Shown: piece by piece, positions 5,611 to 10,726 of the stretch
Layout: every line of letters begins with the position of its first letter
How positions within the stretch are numbered: position 1 is the stretch's first letter
Origin: a virus
Length of the DNA stretch: 20,980 nucleotides
Direction: 5' to 3' (one strand)
Virus record (IMG/VR): IMGVR_UViG_3300022594_000034
Span: 1 to 20,980 of that record
Made by a program: the position numbers and the translations under genes
The notes under the pieces: generated by a model
Told to the model about the DNA's origin: nothing
What the model saw: only the letters and a program-made list of their open reading frames with translations
The model's database searches: none

Positions 5611-6220
5611 TGGCTTTCTCCTTTATGGCTTCTGCACCTTCTCTAACCCATTGAGTCAGCTCTTCTTCGTTCTCGGCTTCATATTCGGCCATCGTTTCGC
5701 TGATCTGCCAAACATCGTCCAATTCGTCACCAATTGCATCTCGAACTTGATCGGAACGCAAGTCAGTGAAGTCGTAGTAGTCATCGCCAAAGTCTGTTGT
5801 ATATTTGCCACAGTAGCACATGCCACATTCGTAGTAATATCCATCAACCCTAAAGCCCTGTTCTTCCATCTTTGCGTATGCATTGATTGGCGGAGCCCAG
5901 GCACTGTCGAAGTATAGCGTAATCGAGTTGGCTTCAACACTAACGATATCACACTCTACATCCCACTTGGTGCCCCATTCGTTTACACACCAATCATACC
6001 AGTTGGCATAACCGTGCTTCTCGATGTTGGCCTTTTCCTTTGCTTCTAGGGCAAGTTGCTCTTGCGGATCACCTACACAACCTGCTATAATGTGCAGGTC
6101 TTCAGGAACAGGAACAAACTCATTGAGCAACGCACCCTTGGCAGCCGCTTCCTTCATACGCACAATCATCGCAGGATCATCGTGCTGGAATGTCACAGAA
6201 TTATTACACCAATTAGGCAT
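5603..6220 (-). CDS. YubB/Api92-like (DUF1281-type) protein, 205 aa
   Basis: The N-terminus MPNWCNNSVTF is the hallmark of a family (YubB of plasmids, Api92-like phage proteins; ferredoxin-like fold) whose members start MPNWC.N. The start at 6220 is chosen for that motif and for GGGGAG 8 nt upstream. The middle carries the typical Trp-rich part (YANWYDWCVNEWGTKWD) and a conserved-looking FDSAWAPPINAYAKM, then an acidic C-terminal region rich in Tyr and Asp. The molecular function is unknown; the family is spread by plasmids and phages. Coupled to neighbours by 8-nt overlaps on both sides. Confidence 0.8.
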   Translation of the reverse strand: MPNWCNNSVTFQHDDPAMIVRMKEAAAKGALLNEFVPVPEDLHIIAGCVGDPQEQLALEAKEKANIEKHGYANWYDWCVNEWGTKWDVECDIVSVEANSITLYFDSAWAPPINAYAKMEEQGFRVDGYYYECGMCYCGKYTTDFGDDYYDFTDLRSDQVRDAIGDELDDVWQISETMAEYEAENEEELTQWVREGAEAIKEKAND

Positions 6221-6494
6221 GTGCCATCTCCCCAAATGTAGAAACAACTGCGTCTACGGCACGCTGATCGCGTCCACCAATATGCCAGCGATACCGTCCC
6301 ATTGGAGTTTCGTATTCCTTCCAATCATATATAGTGGCCACTGTGCCATCTTCAAACTCCAAGCACCACTCGGCTGTAGTCTTGTCACCACCACCTTCTG
6401 GCTCACCAAACACTGCTACCAGTTCATGATAGTAAGCGGTAACATAACCTTGCAGGCTTGTCATGTTAGCGTTTGCATCTTTTGTAAACTTCAT
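6213..6494 (-). CDS. Hypothetical protein, 93 aa
   Basis: A small protein with MTSLQGYVTAYYHELVAVFGEPEGGGDKTTAEWCLEFEDGTVATIYDWKEY, a pattern I have a sense of from other phage hypothetical proteins: a helix, then a beta hairpin and a WHIGG segment. No function known. GGAGCGA is the SD, with the standard leader behind the promoter at 6525-6553. First gene of a three-gene operon. Confidence 0.78.
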   Translation of the reverse strand: MKFTKDANANMTSLQGYVTAYYHELVAVFGEPEGGGDKTTAEWCLEFEDGTVATIYDWKEYETPMGRYRWHIGGRDQRAVDAVVSTFGEMAHA

Positions 6495-6524
6495 TTATCG
6501 CTCCTTCTTTGTGTGTATGTGTTT

Positions 6525-6553
6525 ATTATACAACCAATTTACCAATCTGTCAA
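6525..6553 (-). promoter_or_regulatory. Sigma70 promoter for operon 6494-5416
   Basis: Exact TTGACA/17/TATAAT; the leader ATAAACACATACACACA is the common type. Confidence 0.9.
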
Positions 6554-6560
6554 CCAATTT

Positions 6561-6779
6561 CTACAACAATCTAAAGATAGTTCCTACCACATAGATTGCC
6601 AACAAGATACCGTTGACAGCGATCAAACTAGGCTCACGCATACGGTAAGCCGCTACCAACCAAACTGCGGCACCCGCGTTCAGCATGTAGACATTCAGCG
6701 GATCAATGCCAAATGTTGTTAGTAGGGCACCTAGGATGGTTAGTGTGGTGCCCGTCCACTTTAAGATATCAGTTAGCAT
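6561..6779 (-). CDS. Small membrane protein, 72 aa
   Basis: Two or three hydrophobic segments (about residues 8-24, 30-45 and 52-70) separated by short loops with NVYMLNAGAAVWLVAAYRMREP. No signal cleavage site, so it is probably an integral inner-membrane protein. The start is one of two adjacent ATGs (6782 or 6779) inside the end of the 61-aa gene, with no SD, so it relies on translational coupling. Family not recognised with confidence; a holin-like role cannot be excluded but nothing supports it. Confidence 0.7.
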   Translation of the reverse strand: MLTDILKWTGTTLTILGALLTTFGIDPLNVYMLNAGAAVWLVAAYRMREPSLIAVNGILLAIYVVGTIFRLL

Positions 6780-6954
6780 CATTTAATCGTTTCATGCCCA
6801 ACGAACCGCAACCCATAATGCCTAATCCTACTACTGCTAGGATGATAGCATCAAACAAGGATGCATCTGTAGTGCTAAGTTCAATAGAACCAACTGCACC
6901 AAATGTCATAAAGAAACCTACTGTGAACATAAACCACGCCGCATTCTTTGTCAT
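6769..6954 (-). CDS. Small membrane protein, 61 aa
   Basis: Two predicted membrane segments (about residues 7-25 and 34-54) joined by a short acidic loop (IELSTTDASLFD). Not recognised. AAAAGGAG precedes the ATG and an exact sigma70 promoter lies 32 nt before the start codon. It is cotranscribed with the second membrane protein, whose start lies inside this gene; the pair may form one complex. Confidence 0.72.
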   Translation of the reverse strand: MTKNAAWFMFTVGFFMTFGAVGSIELSTTDASLFDAIILAVVGLGIMGCGSLGMKRLNDAN

Positions 6955-6985
6955 AACTCACTCCTTTTGTTTAATGTATGTGTAT

Positions 6986-7014
6986 ATTATACAACCAATT
7001 TACCAATTTGTCAA
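6986..7014 (-). promoter_or_regulatory. Sigma70 promoter for 6954-6561
   Basis: Exact TTGACA/17/TATAAT. It lies immediately downstream of the structured RNA region. Confidence 0.9.
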
Positions 7015-7088
7015 CCAAATTAGATTGGACTTACAATAGCACTAGACTCTGCATTGACGGCTCGCCTTGTGCTAAATGCCTGAAACTT

Positions 7089-7290
7089 CAGTTAGGAAAG
7101 GATTAAAGGAACTCCGGACTGACTGCCAATACCGTCTATTGGACTAGTCGCCTTCGTCATTACTGCCTACTTACTATCGCCGCTTCTCCGGGTTGCCCCT
7201 GTTTCATGCCCCAGTTTAAGCGTATCCGTCGATACTGTCCTCTACCTGGGCGCCTAGCGATGTAGGTAACCTTTAATGCTTTCCTAACTG
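7089..7290 (-). ncRNA. Candidate structured RNA with a long closing stem
   Basis: There is no plausible ORF, yet an exact sigma70 promoter at 7302-7330 points into the region. In the transcript the first part of the RNA (7290-7270) pairs with 7109-7089: CAGTTAGGAAAG and ATTAAAGG against CCTTTAAT and CTTTCCTAACTG, 20 of 21 positions with one C-C mismatch. Inside are GTATC-GACG-GATAC (7234-7221), a GCCCAG/CTGGG helix around it, GGG-GCAA-CCC (GNRA loop), a CCTAC/GTAGG plus ATCGC/GCGAT helix, and CCAATA-GACGG-TATTGG with GACT/AGTC below it. A CCGTC further downstream (7060-7056) is complementary to both GACG-type loops. It matches no RNA family I know. The transcript may extend to about 7030; no clear terminator is seen. 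Confidence 0.75.
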
Positions 7291-7301
7291 TCTATGTCTC
7301 T

Positions 7302-7330
7302 ATTATAGCAGGGATCAACCATTTTGTCAA
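7302..7330 (-). promoter_or_regulatory. Sigma70 promoter for the structured RNA
   Basis: Exact TTGACA/17/TATAAT, followed by AGAGACATAGA. No start codon with an SD follows for about 340 nt, so its product is the RNA. Confidence 0.88.
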
Positions 7331-7349
7331 CCCCTGCTACAATTTCATT

Positions 7350-7418
7350 TCACTTTGGAAGGGTATTACAAGTTTCAATGCCCTTAAAATGCCATTTTCT
7401 ACAGTGTGTACATTCCAT
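7350..7418 (-). CDS. 22-aa cysteine-containing microprotein
   Basis: ATG GAA TGT ... TGA encodes MECTHCRKWHFKGIETCNTLPK. It has AAAGGAG with 6 nt spacing and a perfect sigma70 promoter (7446-7474) in the standard position, the same signals used by the longer genes, so translation is likely despite its size. CTHC, a His at residue 10 and a third Cys at 17 could bind zinc. It stands alone between two promoters. Function unknown. Confidence 0.6.
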   Translation of the reverse strand: MECTHCRKWHFKGIETCNTLPK

Positions 7419-7445
7419 TGTGTGCTCCTTTGTTGCTATGTCTCT

Positions 7446-7474
7446 ATTATAGCAATGATTACCCAATTTGTCAA
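7446..7474 (-). promoter_or_regulatory. Sigma70 promoter for the 22-aa microprotein
   Basis: Exact TTGACA/17/TATAAT with leader AGAGACATAGCAACAAAGGAG. The TGA of the 7471-7695 gene lies in the -35 box. Confidence 0.88.
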
Positions 7475-7695
7475 CCTCTGCAAAATACCCACATTTTGAA
7501 TTGGGTTTCATCAAGTCCCATTAGCACACCTTCGTAGTCCCTATAGGACAAGTATGTTCGTTCACGATCCTTATACCAAACAGGATTGCCTTCGATGCTA
7601 CGATTGTGCCTAGTGACCTGAGCCTTGGCAATACTTTCCTTCTTGTAGTAGGATATGATCCTGCCGCCACCCTTTTCAAATACTACAAATCCCAT
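7471..7695 (-). CDS. Hypothetical basic protein, 74 aa
   Basis: Not recognised. Basic, with many Tyr and Arg (RIISYYKKESIAKAQVTRHNRS, WYKDRERTYLSYRDYEG), probably a small beta-rich nucleic-acid-type fold by composition only. AAGAAGG precedes the ATG, which lies 1 nt after the stop of the previous gene. Third gene of the operon 8234-7471. Confidence 0.72.
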   Translation of the reverse strand: MGFVVFEKGGGRIISYYKKESIAKAQVTRHNRSIEGNPVWYKDRERTYLSYRDYEGVLMGLDETQFKMWVFCRG

Positions 7696-7696
7696 A

Positions 7697-7885
7697 CTAG
7701 ACCTTCTTAAACAAATTCTTTACCTTTTCAAATTGCCTGCCTCGTTTGTCAAAGCCTTTGATGCCCTTCTTAAAATAGTAGGGCTCCTTCTCACCTACCT
7801 TGATGTAGGCTACTAGGGTTGTGCCATCCAGCAGGTATGTGTGTGCTGGAAAGGCACCCCCGGTTGTTTCCCGGAGGGCTTCCAT
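7697..7885 (-). CDS. Hypothetical basic protein, 62 aa
   Basis: Not recognised. A short protein with a Lys-rich C-terminal half (EKEPYYFKKGIKGFDKRGRQFEKVKNLFKKV), possibly nucleic-acid binding by charge. GAGG lies upstream of the ATG, which follows the stop of the 115-aa gene by 1 nt. Middle gene of its operon. Confidence 0.7.
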   Translation of the reverse strand: MEALRETTGGAFPAHTYLLDGTTLVAYIKVGEKEPYYFKKGIKGFDKRGRQFEKVKNLFKKV

Positions 7886-7886
7886 C

Positions 7887-8234
7887 TTAGTCCATCCTCG
7901 ATCCGGAGTAGACCTTGTCCAGGCCTAACTTCTGTTTAAGGACTTCTGCGTAGGCATCAGCGCCTGCTTCTTTAACAGAGATGCTCTGTGTAGGGTGGCC
8001 ACTTGGATTCCAAATCTGCAGGCTACCTGTGTAGTCTTTGCGGAAGCCAGCGGCCTGCAATGCCTTGCCCAACTTTGAGTTACTGCGAACGCCGTAGACG
8101 TTTACCCAAGCAAAGCCACAAGCATCACGCTCGCCAATCTTGCTGTACATCTGCTTGGCCGCTGTACGGGCCTGGATGCCTGCTTCGTTGAGTGCGTCTT
8201 GGACTGCCTCTAAGTTGAATGTCGCTGTAGTCAT
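7887..8234 (-). CDS. Hypothetical protein, 115 aa
   Basis: Not recognised. Starts MTTATFNLEAVQDALNEAGIQARTAAKQMYSKIGERDACGFAWVNVYGVRSNSKLGKALQAAGF, a mixed alpha/beta pattern; no signal or membrane segment. The SD is GGAGCGA behind the standard leader. First gene of a three-gene operon. Codon use is like the rest of the window, in contrast to the next unit on its right. Confidence 0.78.
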   Translation of the reverse strand: MTTATFNLEAVQDALNEAGIQARTAAKQMYSKIGERDACGFAWVNVYGVRSNSKLGKALQAAGFRKDYTGSLQIWNPSGHPTQSISVKEAGADAYAEVLKQKLGLDKVYSGSRMD

Positions 8235-8264
8235 CTATCGCTCCTTTTGTGTGTGTAAGTCTTT

Positions 8265-8293
8265 ATTATACACAGGTCTTGCCAATCTGTCAA
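8265..8293 (-). promoter_or_regulatory. Sigma70 promoter for operon 8234-7471
   Basis: Exact TTGACA/17/TATAAT with leader AAAGACTTACACACACAAAAGGAG. Confidence 0.9.
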
Positions 8294-8310
8294 CCAAAAT
8301 GTTCCCTCTT

Positions 8311-8344
8311 ACAGCGGGGTCAGTGTGGCTTTTACGCCACACTG
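8311..8344 (-). terminator. 3' hairpin plus ACCCCGCTGT element
   Basis: 8-bp stem CAGTGTGG / CCACACTG (8321-8344) after the 8354-8704 gene, followed in transcript direction by ACCCCGCTGTAAGAGGG. The stem-loop GTGTGGCGTAAA-A-GCCACA is almost the same as that at 10693-10720, which is followed by the same element. There is no T-run, so it may be a processing or protection signal. Confidence 0.6.
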
Positions 8345-8353
8345 TGCTATATG

Positions 8354-8704
8354 CTAGTACTCCATACTCGCATAGCCGTCGTCTTGCATTCCCTGCTCTG
8401 TAAAACTAACACTAGTCCCTAGCAAGTCGCTAACAGCATTCTCAAAGCCGCTGTCTGTATACATGCGCCAGCTTTCGTCGCCGCCTGTGTGTACAACGCC
8501 TATGTGCGTACAAATGTCGCCGTCGTAGTCTGTTTCGCTAACATGTATCTCTTTAATTGTAACTGTTTTTAAATTACAGTCCCAAATACTGTCGCCTGCT
8601 AGTTGCACTTTTACATTGCACTTGTACTCCGTAGTAGTCGTGTCGTCTTCTACACGTGTCTCTACTAGTTTTAATTTTTTACTAACTGTGTTTAGTGTTT
8701 GCAT
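8354..8704 (-). CDS. Hypothetical protein, 116 aa, YC-free coding sequence
   Basis: Function unknown. An acidic beta-type protein (TTTTEYKCNVKVQLAGDSIWDCNLKTVTIKEIHVSETDYDGDICTHIGVVHTGGDESWRMYTDSGFENAVSDLLG). The coding strand contains no TC and no CC dinucleotide: all Ser codons are AGY, Phe is always TTT, and the protein has no proline. The neighbouring operons do not show this. GGAGCGAAAC is the SD, with an exact sigma70 promoter at 8735-8763. Last of three genes that share the bias. Confidence 0.78.
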   Translation of the reverse strand: MQTLNTVSKKLKLVETRVEDDTTTTEYKCNVKVQLAGDSIWDCNLKTVTIKEIHVSETDYDGDICTHIGVVHTGGDESWRMYTDSGFENAVSDLLGTSVSFTEQGMQDDGYASMEY

Positions 8705-8734
8705 AGTTTCGCTCCTATTGCTGTTTAAAATTGT

Positions 8735-8763
8735 ATTATACTACAGTTTAGCCAAAATGTCAA
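8735..8763 (-). promoter_or_regulatory. Sigma70 promoter for the 116-aa gene
   Basis: Exact TTGACA/17/TATAAT. The TGA of the 8760-8948 gene lies in the -35 box. Confidence 0.88.
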
Positions 8764-8948
8764 TCTGTAATTTGCATTTCTACTAACTGCTCCGCCGCTT
8801 CTTGTAGCTCGTCTGCTACATTTTCTATAGCACAATGCAAGTCGTAGCATTGTTCTGTATTGCCTAATGCACTTTGCATTAGTGCGTCTGTTTCGTTTAA
8901 TAATGCTATTGCTTGCTGTAATTTGTTTGCTTTGCTTATGTTGCTCAT
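8760..8948 (-). CDS. Small helical protein, 62 aa, YC-free coding sequence
   Basis: Not recognised. Almost wholly helical, with heptad-like Leu spacing (KLQQAIALLNETDALMQSALG ... VADELQEAAEQLVEM), so a coiled coil or small helical bundle is likely. The start at 8948 is chosen for AAGGAG 6 nt before it. The coding strand has no TC or CC dinucleotide and the protein has no Pro. It lies between the two other genes with the same bias. Confidence 0.75.
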   Translation of the reverse strand: MSNISKANKLQQAIALLNETDALMQSALGNTEQCYDLHCAIENVADELQEAAEQLVEMQITD

Positions 8949-8969
8949 TTTTGCTCCTTGTAAAATTGT

Positions 8970-8998
8970 ATTATAGCACACACTTGCATTTTGGACAA
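8970..8998 (-). promoter_or_regulatory. Sigma70-type promoter inside an inverted repeat
   Basis: TTGTCC, 17-bp spacer, TATAAT. The -35 is poor, but the -10 and spacing match the other promoters. The spacer and -35 lie within an 11-bp inverted repeat (8976-9006). Confidence 0.6.
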
Positions 8999-9006
8999 GT
9001 GTGTGC
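8976..9006 (-). terminator. 11-bp inverted repeat, terminator or operator
   Basis: GCACACACTTG / CAAGTGTGTGC with a 9-nt loop lies between the stop of the 9023-9286 gene and the -10 box of the next. Transcribed, it would be a strong hairpin at the end of the upstream message; in DNA it covers the next promoter. No clear T-run. Confidence 0.5.
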
Positions 9007-9022
9007 GCAATAGTTTACTAAA

Positions 9023-9286
9023 TTAGTCTACTATTACAATGCTGTTTGTGCGCATTGTTTTTTGTGCGCATTGCATTACATACGCTAAATCTGTTGCAAG
9101 TGTTTGCGCACTTAAATCTCCGCTAACATAATCGCATTTTTTTTGCACAGGAAATTTGTATACTACTTTGTTAAACTGTTTTTTAGTTTCAAAAACATTA
9201 AATGCGCAAACTAATTTGTAAGTGTCCAATTTTTTATTGTAAATTAGTTTTGCTTTTGCTACTGTGTTTAGTGCTGTTTTAAACAT
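9023..9286 (-). CDS. Hypothetical basic protein, 87 aa, YC-depleted coding sequence
   Basis: Not recognised. Lys-rich N-terminal half (AKAKLIYNKKLDTYKLVCAFNVFETKKQFNKVVYKFPVQKKCDY) and a helical C-terminal part. The start at 9286 is chosen for the GGAG 9 nt upstream; an in-frame ATG at 9313 would be at the very start of the transcript. In the CDS TC and CC occur only in TTTCCT, at the single proline codon, which cannot avoid them. First of the three genes with this bias. Confidence 0.72.
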   Translation of the reverse strand: MFKTALNTVAKAKLIYNKKLDTYKLVCAFNVFETKKQFNKVVYKFPVQKKCDYVSGDLSAQTLATDLAYVMQCAQKTMRTNSIVIVD

Positions 9287-9319
9287 TTTATTGCGCTCCG
9301 TTTTGTTTAACATGTGTGT

Positions 9320-9348
9320 ATTATAGCGCACTATGTCCAATTTGTCAA
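9320..9348 (-). promoter_or_regulatory. Sigma70 promoter for the 87-aa gene
   Basis: Exact TTGACA/17/TATAAT with a leader starting ACACACATG. Confidence 0.9.
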
Positions 9349-9357
9349 CCAATTTAT

Positions 9358-9384
9358 AATAACCCTATGCGCTGTAGGGTTATT
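9358..9384 (-). terminator. Hairpin terminator after the 108-aa gene
   Basis: 10-bp stem AATAACCCTA / TAGGGTTATT with a 7-nt loop, 8 nt after the stop of the 9392-9718 gene, followed by ATAAATT in transcript direction. It also marks the right border of the YC-poor island. Confidence 0.75.
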
Positions 9385-9391
9385 CTTGACT

Positions 9392-9718
9392 TTAGCGAGG
9401 AAGCCTGTATACTACCCCTTGATCACTCACCACCTTGGTGTAGCCCTGGGAAGCAAAGATATCTTCCATCTCTTTGGCAAATCGCTTGTCGCGAACACGA
9501 GCGGACTCTACTTTGATAGCGATAAACGTCTTGCGATAGTTGATGTAGATGTTGCTGTAGGCATACGCTGTGTCTATCAAATCTCGCGCTGTGGCTGCTT
9601 TTGCTCGCTGTTCCGATGAATAGCTGTGGCTCAGCTCCCTATTGCGCATCTCAGCGTTGATGGCTGCCCCACGTGCAAAGTATCCCGCGCCTACAGTTCC
9701 AATTTCTTTTTCTTGCAT
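9392..9718 (-). CDS. Hypothetical protein, 108 aa
   Basis: Not recognised. A basic, helical protein (AAINAEMRNRELSHSYSSEQRAKAATARDLIDTAYAYSNIYINYRKTF) ending in a short beta-like segment (TKVVSDQGVVYRLPR). No signal peptide. The SD is GGAGCGA and an exact sigma70 promoter lies at 9747-9775. It is a single-gene unit with its own terminator. Codon use is ordinary here, unlike the island directly beyond its terminator. Confidence 0.75.
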   Translation of the reverse strand: MQEKEIGTVGAGYFARGAAINAEMRNRELSHSYSSEQRAKAATARDLIDTAYAYSNIYINYRKTFIAIKVESARVRDKRFAKEMEDIFASQGYTKVVSDQGVVYRLPR

Positions 9719-9746
9719 TTGTCGCTCCTTGTGTGTCTATGTCTCT

Positions 9747-9775
9747 ATTATACTGCCCCTTTGCCAATTTGTCAA
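9747..9775 (-). promoter_or_regulatory. Sigma70 promoter for the 108-aa gene
   Basis: Exact TTGACA/17/TATAAT with leader AGAGACATAGACACACAAGGAGCGA. Confidence 0.9.
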
Positions 9776-9809
9776 CCAAAAAAAAAGACCCTATGGTTAG
9801 TAGGGTCTT
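9776..9809 (-). terminator. Intrinsic terminator after the HTH gene
   Basis: Stem AAGACCCTA / TAGGGTCTT (9785-9809) followed by a run of nine T in transcript direction. The strongest terminator in the window. Confidence 0.92.
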
Positions 9810-9827
9810 AAAGTACTTCAAGGAGGA

Positions 9828-10085
9828 TTACGAATTCATAGACACGTAGGGGCTGAAGGGTTCGTCTGTGCCGTTCAGTGGCTCGGGGCGCCCGTCAATC
9901 TGCACGTCAAGCCAATCAAGGATGTCTTCTTCCTTGAACGCTTCTTCCATATCACAGTTGACTTCATGGATCCAATCCTGAACCAACTTGATAGGACAGT
10001 TTAGTTGAGTTGCAATCTGTGTAGGGGTTAGCCCTTCGATAAACAACTGTTCAATATCGTATGATAGTTCTGACATTACGCTCAT
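9828..10085 (-). CDS. Helix-turn-helix protein, 85 aa
   Basis: Residues 8-40 (YDIEQLFIEGLTPTQIATQLNCPIKLVQDWIHE) form a classical helix-turn-helix, with GLTPTQIATQLN as the turn region and LVQDWI as the putative recognition helix. The C-terminal part is acidic and may be flexible. It is a candidate transcription regulator of this early region, for example through the palindrome at 5383-5400, but no target can be proven. The start overlaps the stop of the 45-aa gene (ATGA), with GAGGAAACAG as the ribosome site. Last gene of the operon 10589-9828, followed by a strong terminator. Confidence 0.75.
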   Translation of the reverse strand: MSVMSELSYDIEQLFIEGLTPTQIATQLNCPIKLVQDWIHEVNCDMEEAFKEEDILDWLDVQIDGRPEPLNGTDEPFSPYVSMNS

Positions 10086-10219
10086 TCTGTTTCCTCTGTT
10101 AGGTATGCAATTAAATTCTTTTGTGGAACAAACTTCAAAAGTTCTTCTAGGGCTGTTAGATCGGAACCCTCTAGGTCCTGTGCGATCTGATCCAGTACAC
10201 GATCAATTAGGTCTTGCAT
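10082..10219 (-). CDS. Small helical protein, 45 aa
   Basis: MQDLIDRVLDQIAQDLEGSDLTALEELLKFVPQKNLIAYLTEETE: acidic, entirely helical, with a regular Leu/Ile pattern. It resembles a short protein family I recall from other tailed phages (ending in NLIAYL.E) without a known function. The start overlaps the end of the 84-aa gene by 13 nt, and its stop overlaps the start of the HTH gene, so all are coupled. Confidence 0.7.
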   Translation of the reverse strand: MQDLIDRVLDQIAQDLEGSDLTALEELLKFVPQKNLIAYLTEETE

Positions 10220-10461
10220 TGTACATCTTTCTCTAGTTGATAGTCTTTAACCATTTGATGTAGGGGGCATATAACTTCTTTCTCGTCTATGCTCCACTCG
10301 TCATCGTGATAGTCGATCCACTCTCTGTAGGCTGGGTCGCCGTTGTCGACTTCACCGTCGAAGCCCATCTCCAATGCTTCTTCTTCTGAGTCTGCTTCAA
10401 CCCAGAAGCTCTCCTGGATAAGGCTTGTTCGGCTCATCAGGAACCGGAACTGTTTGGCCAT
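10207..10461 (-). CDS. Hypothetical acidic protein, 84 aa
   Basis: Not firmly recognised. MAKQFRFLMSRTSLIQESFWVEADSEEEALEMGFDG looks like the strand-helix start found in small phage proteins with a YxVxVxAxxxEEA pattern; the remainder is very acidic (WIDYHDDEWSIDEKE). The ATG overlaps the TAA of the preceding gene (TAATG) and has no strong SD, so coupling is likely. Second gene of its operon. Confidence 0.72.
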   Translation of the reverse strand: MAKQFRFLMSRTSLIQESFWVEADSEEEALEMGFDGEVDNGDPAYREWIDYHDDEWSIDEKEVICPLHQMVKDYQLEKDVQCKT

Positions 10462-10589
10462 TACTTGGCCATTTCTTGCGATTGGGTCTTGACAGTCTCT
10501 ACACCCTTATCAAGCATACGGGCGATGCCTGAGAAGCCAACGGTAGCCAAGATAAGACCAAATATAGTACCAAATATAAATGAACGCAT
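10461..10589 (-). CDS. Single-pass membrane peptide, 42 aa
   Basis: Starts MRSFIFGTIFGLILATVGFSGIARMLDKGVETVKTQSQEMAK: one membrane segment (residues 4-22) and a short amphipathic, basic tail. The start at 10589 has AAAGGAAG upstream; the frame is open further but lies before the transcription start. First gene of the 10589-9828 operon, an unusual mix of a membrane peptide and an HTH regulator. Confidence 0.7.
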   Translation of the reverse strand: MRSFIFGTIFGLILATVGFSGIARMLDKGVETVKTQSQEMAK

Positions 10590-10619
10590 TTTGCTTCCTT
10601 TCTGTGTCTGTGTAAATGT

Positions 10620-10648
10620 ATTATAGCACCAATCTGTCCTGCTGTCAA
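10620..10648 (-). promoter_or_regulatory. Sigma70 promoter for operon 10589-9828
   Basis: Exact TTGACA/17/TATAAT with leader ACATTTACACAGACACAGAAAGG. Confidence 0.9.
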
Positions 10649-10677
10649 CCATCTACCTACATACGTGCATACGTGTA

Positions 10678-10720
10678 ACAGCGGGGCCTAACTGGGATGT
10701 GGCATTTACGCCACACCCCA
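10678..10720 (-). terminator. 3' hairpin plus GGCCCCGCTGT element
   Basis: Stem TGGGGTGTGGC / GCCACATCCCA (11 bp with one G-T), loop GTAAAT, just after the VWA gene, then GTTAGGCCCCGCTGTTA. It is the sister of the 8311-8344 element. There is no T-run. Confidence 0.65.
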
Positions 10721-10726
10721 GGCACT

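Larger units (their letters stand above)
8328..9376 (-). other. Island lacking TC and CC on the coding strand
   Basis: On the plus strand, G is practically never followed by A or G in this stretch. I find two exceptions: GGA at 8993 in a noncoding -35 region and GGA at 9150 at the only proline codon. So the minus (coding) strand lacks TC and CC. The stretch contains three genes and their promoters, and its borders coincide with the hairpins at 8321-8344 and 9358-9384. Flanking genes use these dinucleotides freely. Confidence 0.85.

Noticed and set aside
4940-5917. Plus-strand 325-aa ORF, the third longest frame in the window
   Set aside because: Runs antisense through three genes, two promoters' worth of signals and a terminator; Cys/Phe/Ser-rich shadow of the genes at 5036-6220.
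6024-6722. Plus-strand 232-aa ORF
   Set aside because: Antisense of the YubB-like, 93-aa and membrane-protein genes and their promoter; no start signals.
7089-7290. Group I intron or tRNA-like element
   Set aside because: I do not find the conserved P3/P7 core strings or an interrupted reading frame around it, and no cloverleaf; it is called only a structured RNA.
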